From NCBI GenBank assembly GCA_930367215.1, contig OV884059.1, forward strand, positions 13,912,945 to 13,976,944: 64,000 nucleotides of DNA, in the 5' to 3' direction. The position numbers were made by a program, and so were the translations under genes. Of this stretch, positions 11,661-21,945 are shown piece by piece. The stretch's first letter is position 1, and each line of letters begins with the position of its first letter. Below the pieces are notes generated by a model. That model saw nothing but the letters and a program-made list of their open reading frames with translations. It made no database searches and was not told the origin of the DNA. The DNA is from Pollenia angustigena (Eukaryota; Arthropoda; Insecta; Diptera; Polleniidae).

Positions 11661-12769
11661 GTCTTCCAAACCATCATTTTGAATTTAGAAAAAAACACAG
11701 CAACCTTCTTTACAATTCTATCTTAAAGACAATCTGGTGTTGCGGCATTCAGTTATAGGACACTGCCTCGGCAACGAATATTTAAAAAATCCAAAGGCGT
11801 CAAAATAAACTTCTTCGAATAATCACAGCCGCCCCTTGTTATGTTGAAAACTGAAACATTCACAAGGATCTCCATGTGCCATTAGTAAAAACTAAAATCA
11901 CAAAATATTTTAAAAGGCTTGAATTGTACCCTAAAATGGCGGCCAGGCTCGCTTAAGAAGAATATATACTACAGGACTAATCCGTTCAAAAAAGCTCCAA
12001 ACACTGTGAACGGGAAATTTGATTAGAAGAATTTGAATTATAGGAAGATTCCAAAAAAAGTCCTAAAGTTTTCAAATGCTTTCAGAAATTCCAAGAAATT
12101 AATCTGCACTAGAACCGTTTTTGGCGGCACAAATTCACATTTACAAATTGTTCCAATTAATTAGTTTTTTCCGATAATTATGGATTGAATTACTTTGTTT
12201 GTATTTCAAATATTTTCCCGCACACAATTAAAGATGAAAAAATATTTTCGTGCATATTTTCTCAATGAAAATTTTTATTCATTGAGTGATTTTATTTTTG
12301 GGGGAGAGAGGGGAACAGAAATCCTCTGCTTATAATTTACGTCATTTAGAAATTTTTGTTGTTCAACTAATTGAATTTGTGAAACACTTTGCCAATTTTA
12401 TTATTTTTTGGTTTTCCTTAAAAAAATTTTATAGGCCAGGGAAAAAAGAAATATATAAATATAATGATGGTATGTATATTTGTATATATGTATATGAATT
12501 TTTATATCTTAATAATATAAATAAAATTGGTTCTTATTATTTTTAAAAAAGAAACTGATTATTTTTTTTTTTTTTTTTTTGTCGGGATATTTGAGTGACT
12601 GAATGTGAATAAAAATAAATAAATAAAATGAATGCTGACGTTTTTCCTTTGGGATCTGAAGATTTGTTTTTGAATAATGAAATCTTTTTTCAGAGGATTT
12701 AAGAATCTTATATAATATGGGCTAAATAATAAAATATAATATGTATAACAAACAGCATAAACTGTTATG
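11661..12769. other. No gene seen; AT-rich with poly-T
   Basis: May contain the decayed 3' part of the mariner at its left. T tract near 12558-12580. The 86-codon frame at 12286 is low-complexity and unsupported. Confidence 0.4.
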
Positions 12770-12916
12770 CTGGATACACACTATGCAACGCATTTACGCA
12801 ATCTAGTGAATTAAATTCATTTTCATTCATTCCAGATTGCATCAACATCAAATGCTTTGTTATTTTGAGATTACATTGATGTAGATTGCATGTAGATTGC
12901 ACTGTGTGTACCCATC
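12770..12916. mobile_element. Small MITE (GGATACACACTATGCAA ends)
   Basis: Left GGATACACACTATGCAA pairs with right TTGCACTGTGTGTACCC. Inside, TGTAGATTGCATGTAGATTGCA is a short direct repeat. About 147 bp; no clear target duplication. Confidence 0.5.
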
Positions 12917-12949
12917 ATAAGATAAACTATTTTATATAATAATCAATAT

Positions 12950-13620
12950 TTAAGACCATAATATGTATATGCAGTTAATATCATAGACTACAAGATAGTT
13001 ATTGTTTAAGACTACAATATAGTCTGAATAAGAGACCGTAATACAGTCTGAATTGCAGTTTATAATATTGTCAATAATTTTGACTATATTATAAAGTGTA
13101 TGTATGTATACCAATTTATAGTCCAAACTATAGACTATAATATCGAGCCCTAACCGCGAAAATAACGTAAGTATTTTCGTTTTTTTTTTAATAAATGACT
13201 TTATTGGCAACACTTGCATCATCTCCTAAAATGTCATGGTCACATAAGGTACCGGTACGATTTTATCGCAAGAACAATTTTATTGTAAGCGACAAATTTC
13301 ATACAAAATGTATATAAAATAAAAAAAAAAAAAAAAAAATTCTCCTGTAAAATTTGATTATTGGCGCTTACGTTATTTTAGCGGTTAGGGCTCGATATTA
13401 TCGACATATGTTTACTATATGTATGTATACTATTATCTATGTAGTCTATATTAAAGACAATAATATAGTCTAAATAAATTTTAATATTGGCTACATTACA
13501 CAGTTTACTACAAAGCCTATGTTACAGACTACAAGGCGTGTTTATTATACACTTTAATACAGTTCACATTAAAGTCTACAATATAGTCCATATTATAGAC
13601 TGTAATAAATATAAATTAAA
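12950..13620. repeat. Array of diverged GACTATA/TATAGTC palindromic words
   Basis: On both sides of the MITE at 13137-13401, words like GACTACAATATAGTC and AGTCTATATTAAAGAC recur every 20-30 bp in both orientations. It looks like a decayed satellite or one large foldback element. No gene. Confidence 0.45.
13137..13401. mobile_element. MITE with ATAATATCGAGCCCTAACCGC ends
   Basis: Near-perfect inverted repeats of about 30 bp (ATAATATCGAGCCCTAACCG then AAAATAACGTAAG) bound a 265-bp unit with a central A tract. It interrupts the palindromic array; the flanks are too repetitive to define a target duplication. Confidence 0.65.
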
Positions 13621-13643
13621 ATGATAGCCTATAAATCTCTTGG

Positions 13644-14889
13644 CAGGGTGTCTGGTGGCAAATTTTTATATTTAAATACGATTATTACAAAAAGTGATAA
13701 ACGGAGGAGGGTGGTGCCGTTGGAATTATCGATTGTGCGGATTTGTCAGTCAAGATGTCGCAGTGGTCGATTGAGCTCCGCGATTTTTAAGAGTAATGAT
13801 TCTTACGTAATTGCTCGTCGACAATTTTGTTTAAAGTTCGGTATTCGGTGAATACGTGATGGACCGAGTGTAAATTTAATGCGTTCGTGGGTGCAGAGAT
13901 TCCGCGCAATTGCTTCGGCTATGTATGTCCCACGGCCAGGGTCCAGTCGATCTTCAAGGACTCCCGAAAACTTTGAACTGGTTGAAAGCAGTTAACGTGA
14001 AAATCCGCGACTTTAAATACGGAGAGAGCAGCCTCCCTGGGACTTCCAAGAGCAACTATTCATGAAATTTAAAAAAAAGGATCTGAAGTTCCATCCTTTT
14101 AAAATTCAAATCGCTCAAGAACTGAAAGAAAGTGACTTTGATTTATGCAACAATTTCTGTGAAACGATGTTGGATCGTTTTCGCACTGTAAATCCCATTT
14201 TTTTTTTTTTGAAGCGACGATGCTCATTTTCACTTAAACGGCCAAGTCAACAAGCACCTGCAGCCCTCGGTTGAAACATCAAAAACCATTGCATTGCCCC
14301 AGGGTAACTGTTTGGTATGCCTTATCCACACATGAGGTAATTGGATAATTTTTTCCAAAATTCTCTAGGCCAGGCGACGAATGTCAACGTTGAAAATTAT
14401 CGACGTATGATTATGGAATTCTTTTTGCCAAACCTGCGAGCTCATCCATCGTAATCTTCAGACACGTGCTTTCAGTAGGATGGGGCGACTGCACGACCAG
14501 CCAGAGCTTCGATTAATTTGCTTCGGGAAAATTTCCCCCAAAAACTGATCAGTCGCTTTGGGGGCATCCCATGGCCACCGAGGTCGCCCGATCCAACTCC
14601 CAAGAATTTTTTTTATGGAGCTACCTCAAAGATATCCCCAATCTCTTGTGACTTTAAAGGAAAATATTCATCGATAAATCAGCTTAGTTGAACCAAGTTT
14701 TCTGCGTGTGGCGCAGAACACAAGGCTCCGTTTTAACAGTATGTTCAACTCGACGAAAGACATCTGGATGACATACTTTATAAAAAAAATTAAATCCGCA
14801 TTTCCATTCTATCGTTCAATGCTCTTAATAAAACTTTGTGTCAATTATTACGTTTTTTATTTAAGTTTAAGCTGGTACCAGACACCCTG
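13644..14889 (+). mobile_element. Mariner-superfamily element, copy 1 (1246 bp)
   Basis: The ends are CAGGGTGTCTGGT and ACCAGACACCCTG. It holds a broken transposase on the + strand, starting with MSQWS-like sequence near 13755, then KSNDSYVIARRQFCLKF, LKFHPFKIQIAQELKE, and near the 3' end a remnant of the catalytic region ending in an Arg/Phe/Asp-rich tail. Stops and frameshifts are scattered through it. The family is DUF4817-type N-terminus plus a DDE core. A second copy at 47688-48870 lies in the opposite orientation. Confidence 0.85.
13755..14850 (+). pseudogene. Transposase pseudogene of mariner copy 1
   Basis: Readable pieces in changing frames: KSNDSYVIARRQFCLKFGIR (to 13851), KKDLKFHPFKIQIAQELKES (from about 14074) with NNFCETMLDRFRTVNPIF, and LRFNSMFNS near 14740. 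The same order occurs in the better-preserved minus-strand copy at 47.7-48.8 kb. Not functional. Confidence 0.75.
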
Positions 14890-15095
14890 TACTTAACTAT
14901 CAGTTATAACTGTCAAAACATATTGTTAATTGAAAGTTAGAGTAATAGTTACTTTTAACAGAACTAGGTGAAATTGGGCGTTAATGATTTAGTTTACTGA
15001 AAATATTATTTCCATTTTTTTTTTATAAAAATTTTGTTGAATATTTTTCTTTTAAAATTATTCAAAGTTTGTGGAATTTATTATTTTATAAATAA
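14890..15095. repeat. Short dispersed repeat also at about 41650-41735
   Basis: The segment CAGTTATAACTGTCAAAA to about 14985 resembles 41650-41735 (CAGCTATAACTGTCAAAA), including the following ATATTGTTAA and GAAAGTTA words. Its class is unknown. Confidence 0.45.
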
Positions 15096-15828
15096 ACTAG
15101 CTTAACCCGGTGCGCTTCGCTACATTGCTTTAATCACTTCTTCAGTTGAGAGATATTTAATATATGTATCCTATTGGAGGTATTTCCCCCCTGCGCCTAC
15201 CCGCTTTATTTTTATTTTCAAAAGTGTAGTATACCATAAGAGTGACTTCTACAAAGTTTGAACAATCTTACTATAACAGTTCTTAAGATATGCGATATTA
15301 AACATTGGTGTCCTATGGGGGCAACACTTCCCCTGCTGCTATTTTATTTTAATTTTGGGGCTCAGAAGATCCAACTACCAAAAGTTCAACCAAATGCGTG
15401 CAGCGCTTCTTATTTATATTTCTATCTATGAGGGGTACTGCTCCTCCTCTGTCAACCCGCCCATTTTTATATTGAAATTTATAGTTTACCATAATAATAG
15501 CTTTAACCACGTTTGAAGACTCTCCCTTAAATAGTTCTTCAGTTGAGCGATATTTAATATATGCATCCTCTGGGAGGTATTTCCCCCCTGCTCCTTAGAA
15601 GATCCAACTACCAACAACAAATGCGTGCAGCCGCTCTTAAGATAGGCGATATTTAATATTGGCATCCAATGGGGGCTACCAATTCCCCTACCCCTATCGA
15701 AGAAATAAGTAGCCTATTTTATTTTTAGGCCTCAATTGATGTTACTGTTAAAATTTTAGGAAAATCGGTTCAGTAGTTTAGGAGTCTATAAGCCAACAAA
15801 CAAACAAACATTTTTCATTTATATATAT
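15096..15828 (+). repeat. Retroposon-like repeat unit 1 with 398-bp internal repeats
   Basis: Begins ACTAGCTTAACCCGGTGCGC and ends AAATCGGTTCAGTAGTTTAG, then a CAAA microsatellite and TATATATA. The inside consists of copies of a about 398-bp segment starting TTCAGTTGAG (15141, 15538), the last one shortened. Unit 2 follows directly. The head-to-tail copies, conserved start and simple-repeat tail suggest a SINE-like or other retroposon, but no class is proven. Confidence 0.6.
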
Positions 15829-17535
15829 ACTAGCTTAACCCGTTGCGCTTCGCTACAATGCTTTAGCCAACTTTGAAGACTCTCCCTTTAATAGTTCTTC
15901 AGTAGAGAGATATTTATTTTTATTTTCAAAAGTGTAGTATACCATAAGAGTGACTTCTACAAAGTTTGAACATTCTTACTATAACAGTTCTTAAGATAAG
16001 AGATATTAAACATCGTCGTTCTATGGGGGGTACCACTTCCCCCGCTGCTATATTATTTGAATTTTTGCGCTCAGAAGATCTTACTACCAAAAGTTCAACA
16101 AAATGCGTGCAGCAGCTCTTATTAATATTTCTATATATGAAGGGTACTGCTCCTACTCTGTCTACCCCGCCCATTTTTATATTGAAATTTATAGTTTACC
16201 ATAAAATTAGCTTTAACCACGTTTGAAGGCTGTCCCTTTAATATTTCTTCAGTTGAGCAATATTTAATATATGCATCCTACGGGAGGTGTTTCCGCCTGC
16301 GCCTTCCCGCTTTATTTTTATCTTCAAACGTGTAGTACACCATTAGAGTGACTTCCACAAAGTTTGAACATTCCCACTACAACAGTTCTTAAGATATGCG
16401 ATATTAAACATTGGCGTCCTATGGTGGGTACCACTTCCCCCGCTGCTATTTTGTTTAAATTTTGGGGCTCAGAAGATCATACTACCAAAGGTCCAACAAA
16501 ATGCGTGCAGTGGCTCTTATTAATATTTCTATCTGTAAGGGATACTGCTCCTCCCCTGTCTACCCCGCCTATTTTTATATTGAAATTTATAGTTTACCTT
16601 AATAGTAGCTCTTACCACGTTTGAAGACTTTCTCTTTAATAGTTCTTCAGTTGAGCGATATTTAATATATGCATACCATGGGAGGTGTTTCCGCCATGCG
16701 CCTACCCGCTTTATTTTTATTTTCAAAAGTGTAGTATACCATAAGAGTGACTTCCACAAAGTTTGAACATTCTCACTATTACAGTTCTTAAGATATGCGA
16801 TGTTAAACATTGGCGTCCTATGGGGGAAACCACTACCCCGCTGCTACTTTATTTCAATTTCGGGGCTCAGAATATCGTACTACCAAAAGTTCAACAAAAT
16901 GCGTTCAGTGGCTCTTATTAATATTTCTATCTATGAGGGGCACTGCTCCTCCCCTGTCTCTTCCGCCCACTTTTATAGTGAAATTTATAGTTGACTATAA
17001 TAGTAGCTTTAACCACGTTTTAAGACTCTCCCTTTAAAAGTTCTTCAGTTGAGCGATATTTAATGTATGCATCCTCTGGGAGGTATTTCCCCCCTGCGCC
17101 TACCCGCTTTATTTTTATTTTCAAAAGTGTAGTATACCATAAGAGTGACTTCTAGAAAGTTTGAACATTCTCACTATTACAGTTCTTAAGATATGCGTTG
17201 TTAAACATTGGCGTCCTATGGGGGATTCCAATACCCCCGCTGCTATTTTATTTCAATTTCGGGGCTCAGAAGATCCTACTACAAAATGTTCAGCAACATG
17301 CGTCCAGCGGCTCTTAAGATATGCGATAATTAATATTGGCATCCTATGGGGGATACCAATTCCCCTGCCCCTATCGAAAAAATAAGTAGCCTATTTTATT
17401 TTTAGGGCTCACGTGATGTATCTGTAAAAATTTCAGGAAAATCGGTTCTGTAGTTTAGGAGTCTATAAGCCAACAAACAAACAAACAAACACACAAACAA
17501 ACATACAAACATTTTTCATTTTTATATATATAGAT
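15829..17535 (+). repeat. Retroposon-like repeat unit 2 with 398-bp internal repeats
   Basis: Same start (ACTAGCTTAACCCGTTGCGC) and same end (AAATCGGTTCTGTAGTTTAG plus CAAA repeats) as unit 1. TTCAGTTGAG-type words recur at 15898, 16248, 16646 and 17044; the last spacings are 398 bp and the earlier ones about 350-360 because of deletions. The several 60-90-codon frames here repeat with the unit and are not genes. Confidence 0.65.
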
Positions 17536-18451
17536 AGATAAATATATCATTCATAGTTATCGTCACAAATTTGCGCTCGCCGAATTTTCTAACCAAATTT
17601 GGTTATTTGGCGCAAAAAAAACTCTTGTTTAATTTGAATCAAATTAAACCGTAAATAATGTATTGAATAAATGAGCGAAATACTGAAAAAAAACTGAAAT
17701 AATGAATGGCCAAAAGAATGATTAATACAAAATTTTCGTACAAACTTTTGTTTTTTTATATGAATAATTAAGTTATTTATAATGAATAATAAACAACAAA
17801 CCATAACAATTTTTTTGTTTGTTTATTTTGTTTAACAAGGCGTTGAAGAAAGTTCAGTTAACTTAATTTTTTAAATGACAACTTTGGCCTTTTCTCACAA
17901 ATGTACCAATTATTATTGCTATTTTAATAAGACTTGTAGGAGACCGGAAGTTGTGATATAAGGGGCCAAGATTTAGTTTGGTGATGATCGAACCTTTTCG
18001 AATTTGTTTTTATTTTACATTTAGCACTATTTCGATGCGCTACTCCCATTGAAACAAAATAATTAAAAACTTTTTACAGAAATCGAGTACATATTAATAA
18101 GGAAGCTATTTGTACTAAATTTGGATACTTTTGCTATTACTGACATTGTATAGCAGCAGTGGGCAAACGGTCGTATGGTCTGAACTCAGAAAAACAGGCT
18201 ATGCGCTACCTAGTAAGATAAACAGAATGTCACTAGGTGGGATGACAGTAAATTAGATCGTGGCCATACCGAGACTTTGGTCTGTTTTATTACAACACGC
18301 TGAAGGGGTACGTTGCTATTGCTCGGGTAATTATAATTTTTTTTCTTTTTTGTAACTTTTATAAAAAAAATTTAATTAGTTTTAAGAGTTCGTTTTGCAA
18401 AATAATTTGGAAATTTCAAATGGCAAATCTAAAAATAGGGTCGGTTTTTCG
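17536..18451. other. No gene seen
   Basis: AT-rich; 18150-18330 is more GC-rich (CAGTGGGCAAACGGTCG region) and may be an unrecognised repeat relic. No domain found. Confidence 0.4.
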
Positions 18452-19867
18452 CAAGACGAATTTATTATAGGTGATCTTTAATGGTTCTAAGCACGGTTAA
18501 AATGCTTGACACCACGGCGAATTCACTCGTTTACGTGTGCTTTTTTTCATCCAGAATCGTCGGTGTCAAACATACAAACACATTTTCATAAAAACTAGCA
18601 TAGCGCTTGATGACAAATTTTGACCGTGTATAGATAGACCCCTTAAAAGCCCCGCTGAAACTTTTTTTTAGCTTTAAGGGTAATCACGATGGTCATTGTG
18701 CAAATTCTAAATTTGCAGTGCAAATTATGATTGATCGTGAGCAGTGTTCGAAAATAAACACTAAATATCGTTCATTAATGTTCGGTTCGGTAGATGTGTG
18801 GAAAACACAAACGCTAATAGTGTTTGTGTAGAAATTCATTAAAAAAAATAACGTTTCCCTGTTTGTCATCTTTCGAACACAAAAATAATGCTGTTTTCAT
18901 CATACTCAACAAATGATGAGAACTTTAAATTCCGTTCGGTTTTTTTTGAAAATCCACGAACTTCAATGTGTTCGGTTCGGCTCGTTAATGTTCGTCGCTT
19001 TTTGCTGATAAAAAAAAACCAAACATTTTTTACAAAAACAAAATACACACACGAAAAAAACTTTATAGAACATTAAAATATAATGTTTTTCTACAGTATC
19101 ACTACAATTGTTCTGTTTTTTAACGAAGAACCGAACATTATATAACATTAATAAAATAGTTACAAACGGTATTAAGGTTTGTGTATGTTTACACAAACAC
19201 TAAAAAAATAGATATCGTTCTTCGGTGTGTGAGCCGAACGCTAAATAATGTACTGTTTATTTTCGGACACTGATCGTGAGCATTCCACTTTAATTTTTTG
19301 TGCAAATGTGTTATTTTTCTAAAAATGTGTTCTGGCAACACAAAAAACTTCTGGCAGCACTGTAAAAAATCTGCATTAGTTTTCAATTATACGCAAGCAT
19401 ATTAAAATAAACTTTTTCTTTTTAAGTTATTTAAACTAAATTATCTATTTAATATTAAAATCGACGAAAATGTTCAATTTATAAGTTTTCTTAAAACCAA
19501 TATGGTGCCTGATATGTCAAATGTTGTTGTTTACATTTGTTTGCGAAAGAGCAAATATGCACTTCTTATTTTGCTCATGGTTTTTTTAGTGCAAACGAAG
19601 TCAAAATAAAGTAAATTGCATATACGTACATTTTGTTGTTGTGTTGTGCAAATGTGTGCATTTTTGCACGATTTTGCATCGTTTGTACACTTTGCACTGC
19701 CCTTAGTGATTTCCCTTTTTATATTTATTGGATGTCAAAATTTTGTTTATTATCTTTCCTTATGTTTTTGACATTGTTAAATGATTTGACAAAAACAAAT
19801 TGCTTATGGTTTTTGTTCGAGTTATACTTGTTGTAGTACCGAGAATACCTCTAATTAATTCGCCCTG
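18452..19867. repeat. CAAGGCGAATTCA-family MITE, enlarged by nested insertions
   Basis: The left end CAAGACGAATTTATTATAGG matches the family's terminal word. The right 170 bp (19700-19867) is the reverse complement of the left part of the intron-2 copy, including GGTATTCTCGGTACTACAAC and TTTGACATCCAATAAATATA. Between them lie the hAT MITE at 18742-19272 and unassigned sequence. That both ends belong to one element is inferred. Confidence 0.45.
18742..19272. mobile_element. hAT-type MITE, copy 2
   Basis: CAGTGTTCG at the left and GGACACTG at the right (one mismatch in the terminal repeat), with perfect 8-bp duplications ATCGTGAG at 18734-18741 and 19273-19280. The 531-bp interior is the reverse complement, with small differences, of the copy at 3433-3961. 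Frames at 18866-19196 belong to its palindrome. Confidence 0.88.
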
Positions 19868-20336
19868 CTTTTTCGATGAAAATTCAAAAATGATTTATTA
19901 AATCATGTGGCCAGATTTATGGCATATTGGCAAGCCTAAGGGGTGGTCTAAGTTTAGTCCATAGCCTAGTTTAATTTTGTTTGTCGAAAGAATGTGCATA
20001 TCTAACATTTTCGTTTGGGTGTATTAATAAACAAATTAATGAAAACATACGGAAATCCAAACAATGTACGAGTACAATAAAGAAGGCGCACGAAATTATA
20101 GAAGAAAAAAACAAGTCTTGTTAGCGCCGATGCAAAGAGTTTAAAAATCTTTGCACTTCAAGAAACAACATAAAAATGTAAAGAGTACTATTTGCACAGC
20201 AACGAGTCAAAAGTGAATATTCATGCTAATGGTATGTATGTATATTAAAAATACCAACAAGAACACAAAATTCAAACTAGTATCTTAAAGATGCACAAAT
20301 ATAAAATGTTAAGAGAAAGGTATGCATGCATACAAG
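19868..20336. other. No gene seen
   Basis: AT-rich spacer between mobile elements, with no recognised frame or repeat. Confidence 0.4.
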
Positions 20337-20795
20337 CAGTGTTGCCAGTAATGTTTTGGCTCATGTCCCAGATTTGAAATTTGATGTTCCCGAAAATCCC
20401 CATCTCAAAATCTTAACTCCCAGTTTTGTCACCAAATTTTTAATTATTTAATAACACATGAGTTTTGAACTTCAAATTTGTCAACTTTTCTTAAAAAAAA
20501 AAACAAGTAAAAATTCTATATTCGTCTGGCCATATCTTTGATACCTTCGACCGAGAGTTAAAATGTTTATGATAAATTTGTTAGAGTAATTTCTAGTATT
20601 AAAAAAAAATACTTAATTGGACCAAATCTTAATGTAGTAATTTAATTTGTTAGGGGGACCTAAGATCAAGAAAGTGTTTTTGTGTCCCCTGATTTTAAAA
20701 AATAAAATCCCTATATCCCCTTTTACGAAAATCTGCCCCCAGATTAATGTTCAAATCTACAATTCGGGCACAAATCTCCTCATCTGGTAACACTG
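20337..20795. mobile_element. Probable hAT-type MITE (CAGTGTTGCCAG ends)
   Basis: CAGTGTTGCCAG at the left and CTGGTAACACTG at the right. Flanks CATACAAG and CATCAAGT are similar but not identical 8-mers, consistent with a decayed 8-bp duplication. The inside has long A/T runs and a few CCCC/GGGG words. No coding frame. Confidence 0.55.
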
Positions 20796-21903
20796 CATCA
20801 AGTGCGAGTATCTATCTTAACGGAACCCAGAGAGTAAAAGAAACGGGCCAAAAAAGATTTACATACAATAATTATGGATGAGCCAACTAAACGTAAAATA
20901 TTTTCTGGTATAAATAAAATTTAAAAGATATTTTCTTTTGTTGTAGTGTGTTCTTTTTTTATTTTTTTTTTTTTTTTTGTTTTCTGGTATAAAATGAATA
21001 ATATGATAAAAGATTTGCTCACTTTTGTCCCGGCAATCAAACGGAAAAGAAGTGGTTGTTATAGATAAAATCACAATATTGAAAACGTTTTAAATTTGAA
21101 CACGTGAATTTTACTTAAGAAAAGAAAATTCTATTAAAAATATTTTTTTTTATATTAAATACGTAAAAAGAGATTTTCTGAATGAATTTTTAATTTTTTT
21201 GTTTAAATCTGCCACGCATATTTTTGTTTTTAAGATTTTTTTCGTTTGGTGGCTAATGAGTTGAAAAGAAAACAAAAACTTTAACAAAGATTTTTTTTTA
21301 ATAAAAACCATAGAAAATTTTTAAAAAATCAACAATTACATTAAGAACGTCAAAGTGAAAAGATCGTTTTAATCTTAAAGAAAAAAAAAGGAAAATATTG
21401 AAAAAATTTTTAATAAACAAAAAACTAAATAAAAAAGAAAATTAAACAAATAAAATATTTTTATAAATATAAATTAAACAAAGAAACAGACATTTTTACC
21501 ATTTTTCGCTTGGTAGATTTAAAAAACCCAACATAAAAAACCGTTACTTTTTAAAAAAAAAAACTTGTTTAACAATTTATTTAAAATTGATTACGTTTCG
21601 ATTTGATTGGTTTTAAAAACCGTTAATGCGTCCATTCATTGTTTTGATCGAAACTGATTACAACGTGTGTGTTTTATATTGTGTTAACAGTTGAGCTGAA
21701 ATAATAAACCACAAAACAATAATACGATCCGTCTTTAACATCTAAAACACACAATCAAATACAAACCACTTAAATAAAAAAAACTGCATTTATTCAACAA
21801 AATTGTGTTAATAAAACAAACAAAGCAAATAAAAAAATAGCAATAAAATTTGATATAAATTAGTTTTTTATTATAAATTTTTTTAAAAAAATTAATCGTA
21901 ATC
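20796..21903 (+). promoter_or_regulatory. Upstream region / candidate 5' UTR of the costars gene
   Basis: This AT-rich sequence precedes the first ATG. No clear TATA or initiator stands out. A possible acceptor, gtgttaacag, ends at 21690; if real, the exon holding the ATG would start at 21691 and a non-coding first exon would lie further upstream. Long A and T runs dominate 20.9-21.6 kb. I cannot place the transcription start. Confidence 0.3.
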
Positions 21904-21945
21904 ATGGATGTATCGCATGAATTGGGAGCATTACGTTTTGTTGTG
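21904..21945 (+). CDS. Coding exon 1 of the costars gene (14 residues)
   Basis: ATG at 21904 opens 14 codons (MDVSHELGALRFVV) that end at a strong donor, GTGgtaagt, in phase 0. The reading frame continues directly into exon 2 (DSPLSSK). The exon is too short for ORF scans and is supported by the donor, the frame match, and the way the leader reads into the conserved exon 2. RNA-seq would settle the 21-kb splice. Confidence 0.8.

Noticed and set aside
15926..17385. Several similar 70-90-codon frames (starting MNILTITVLKI-like)
   Set aside because: They recur with the 398-bp repeat period on both strands, so they reflect repeat structure rather than a gene family.
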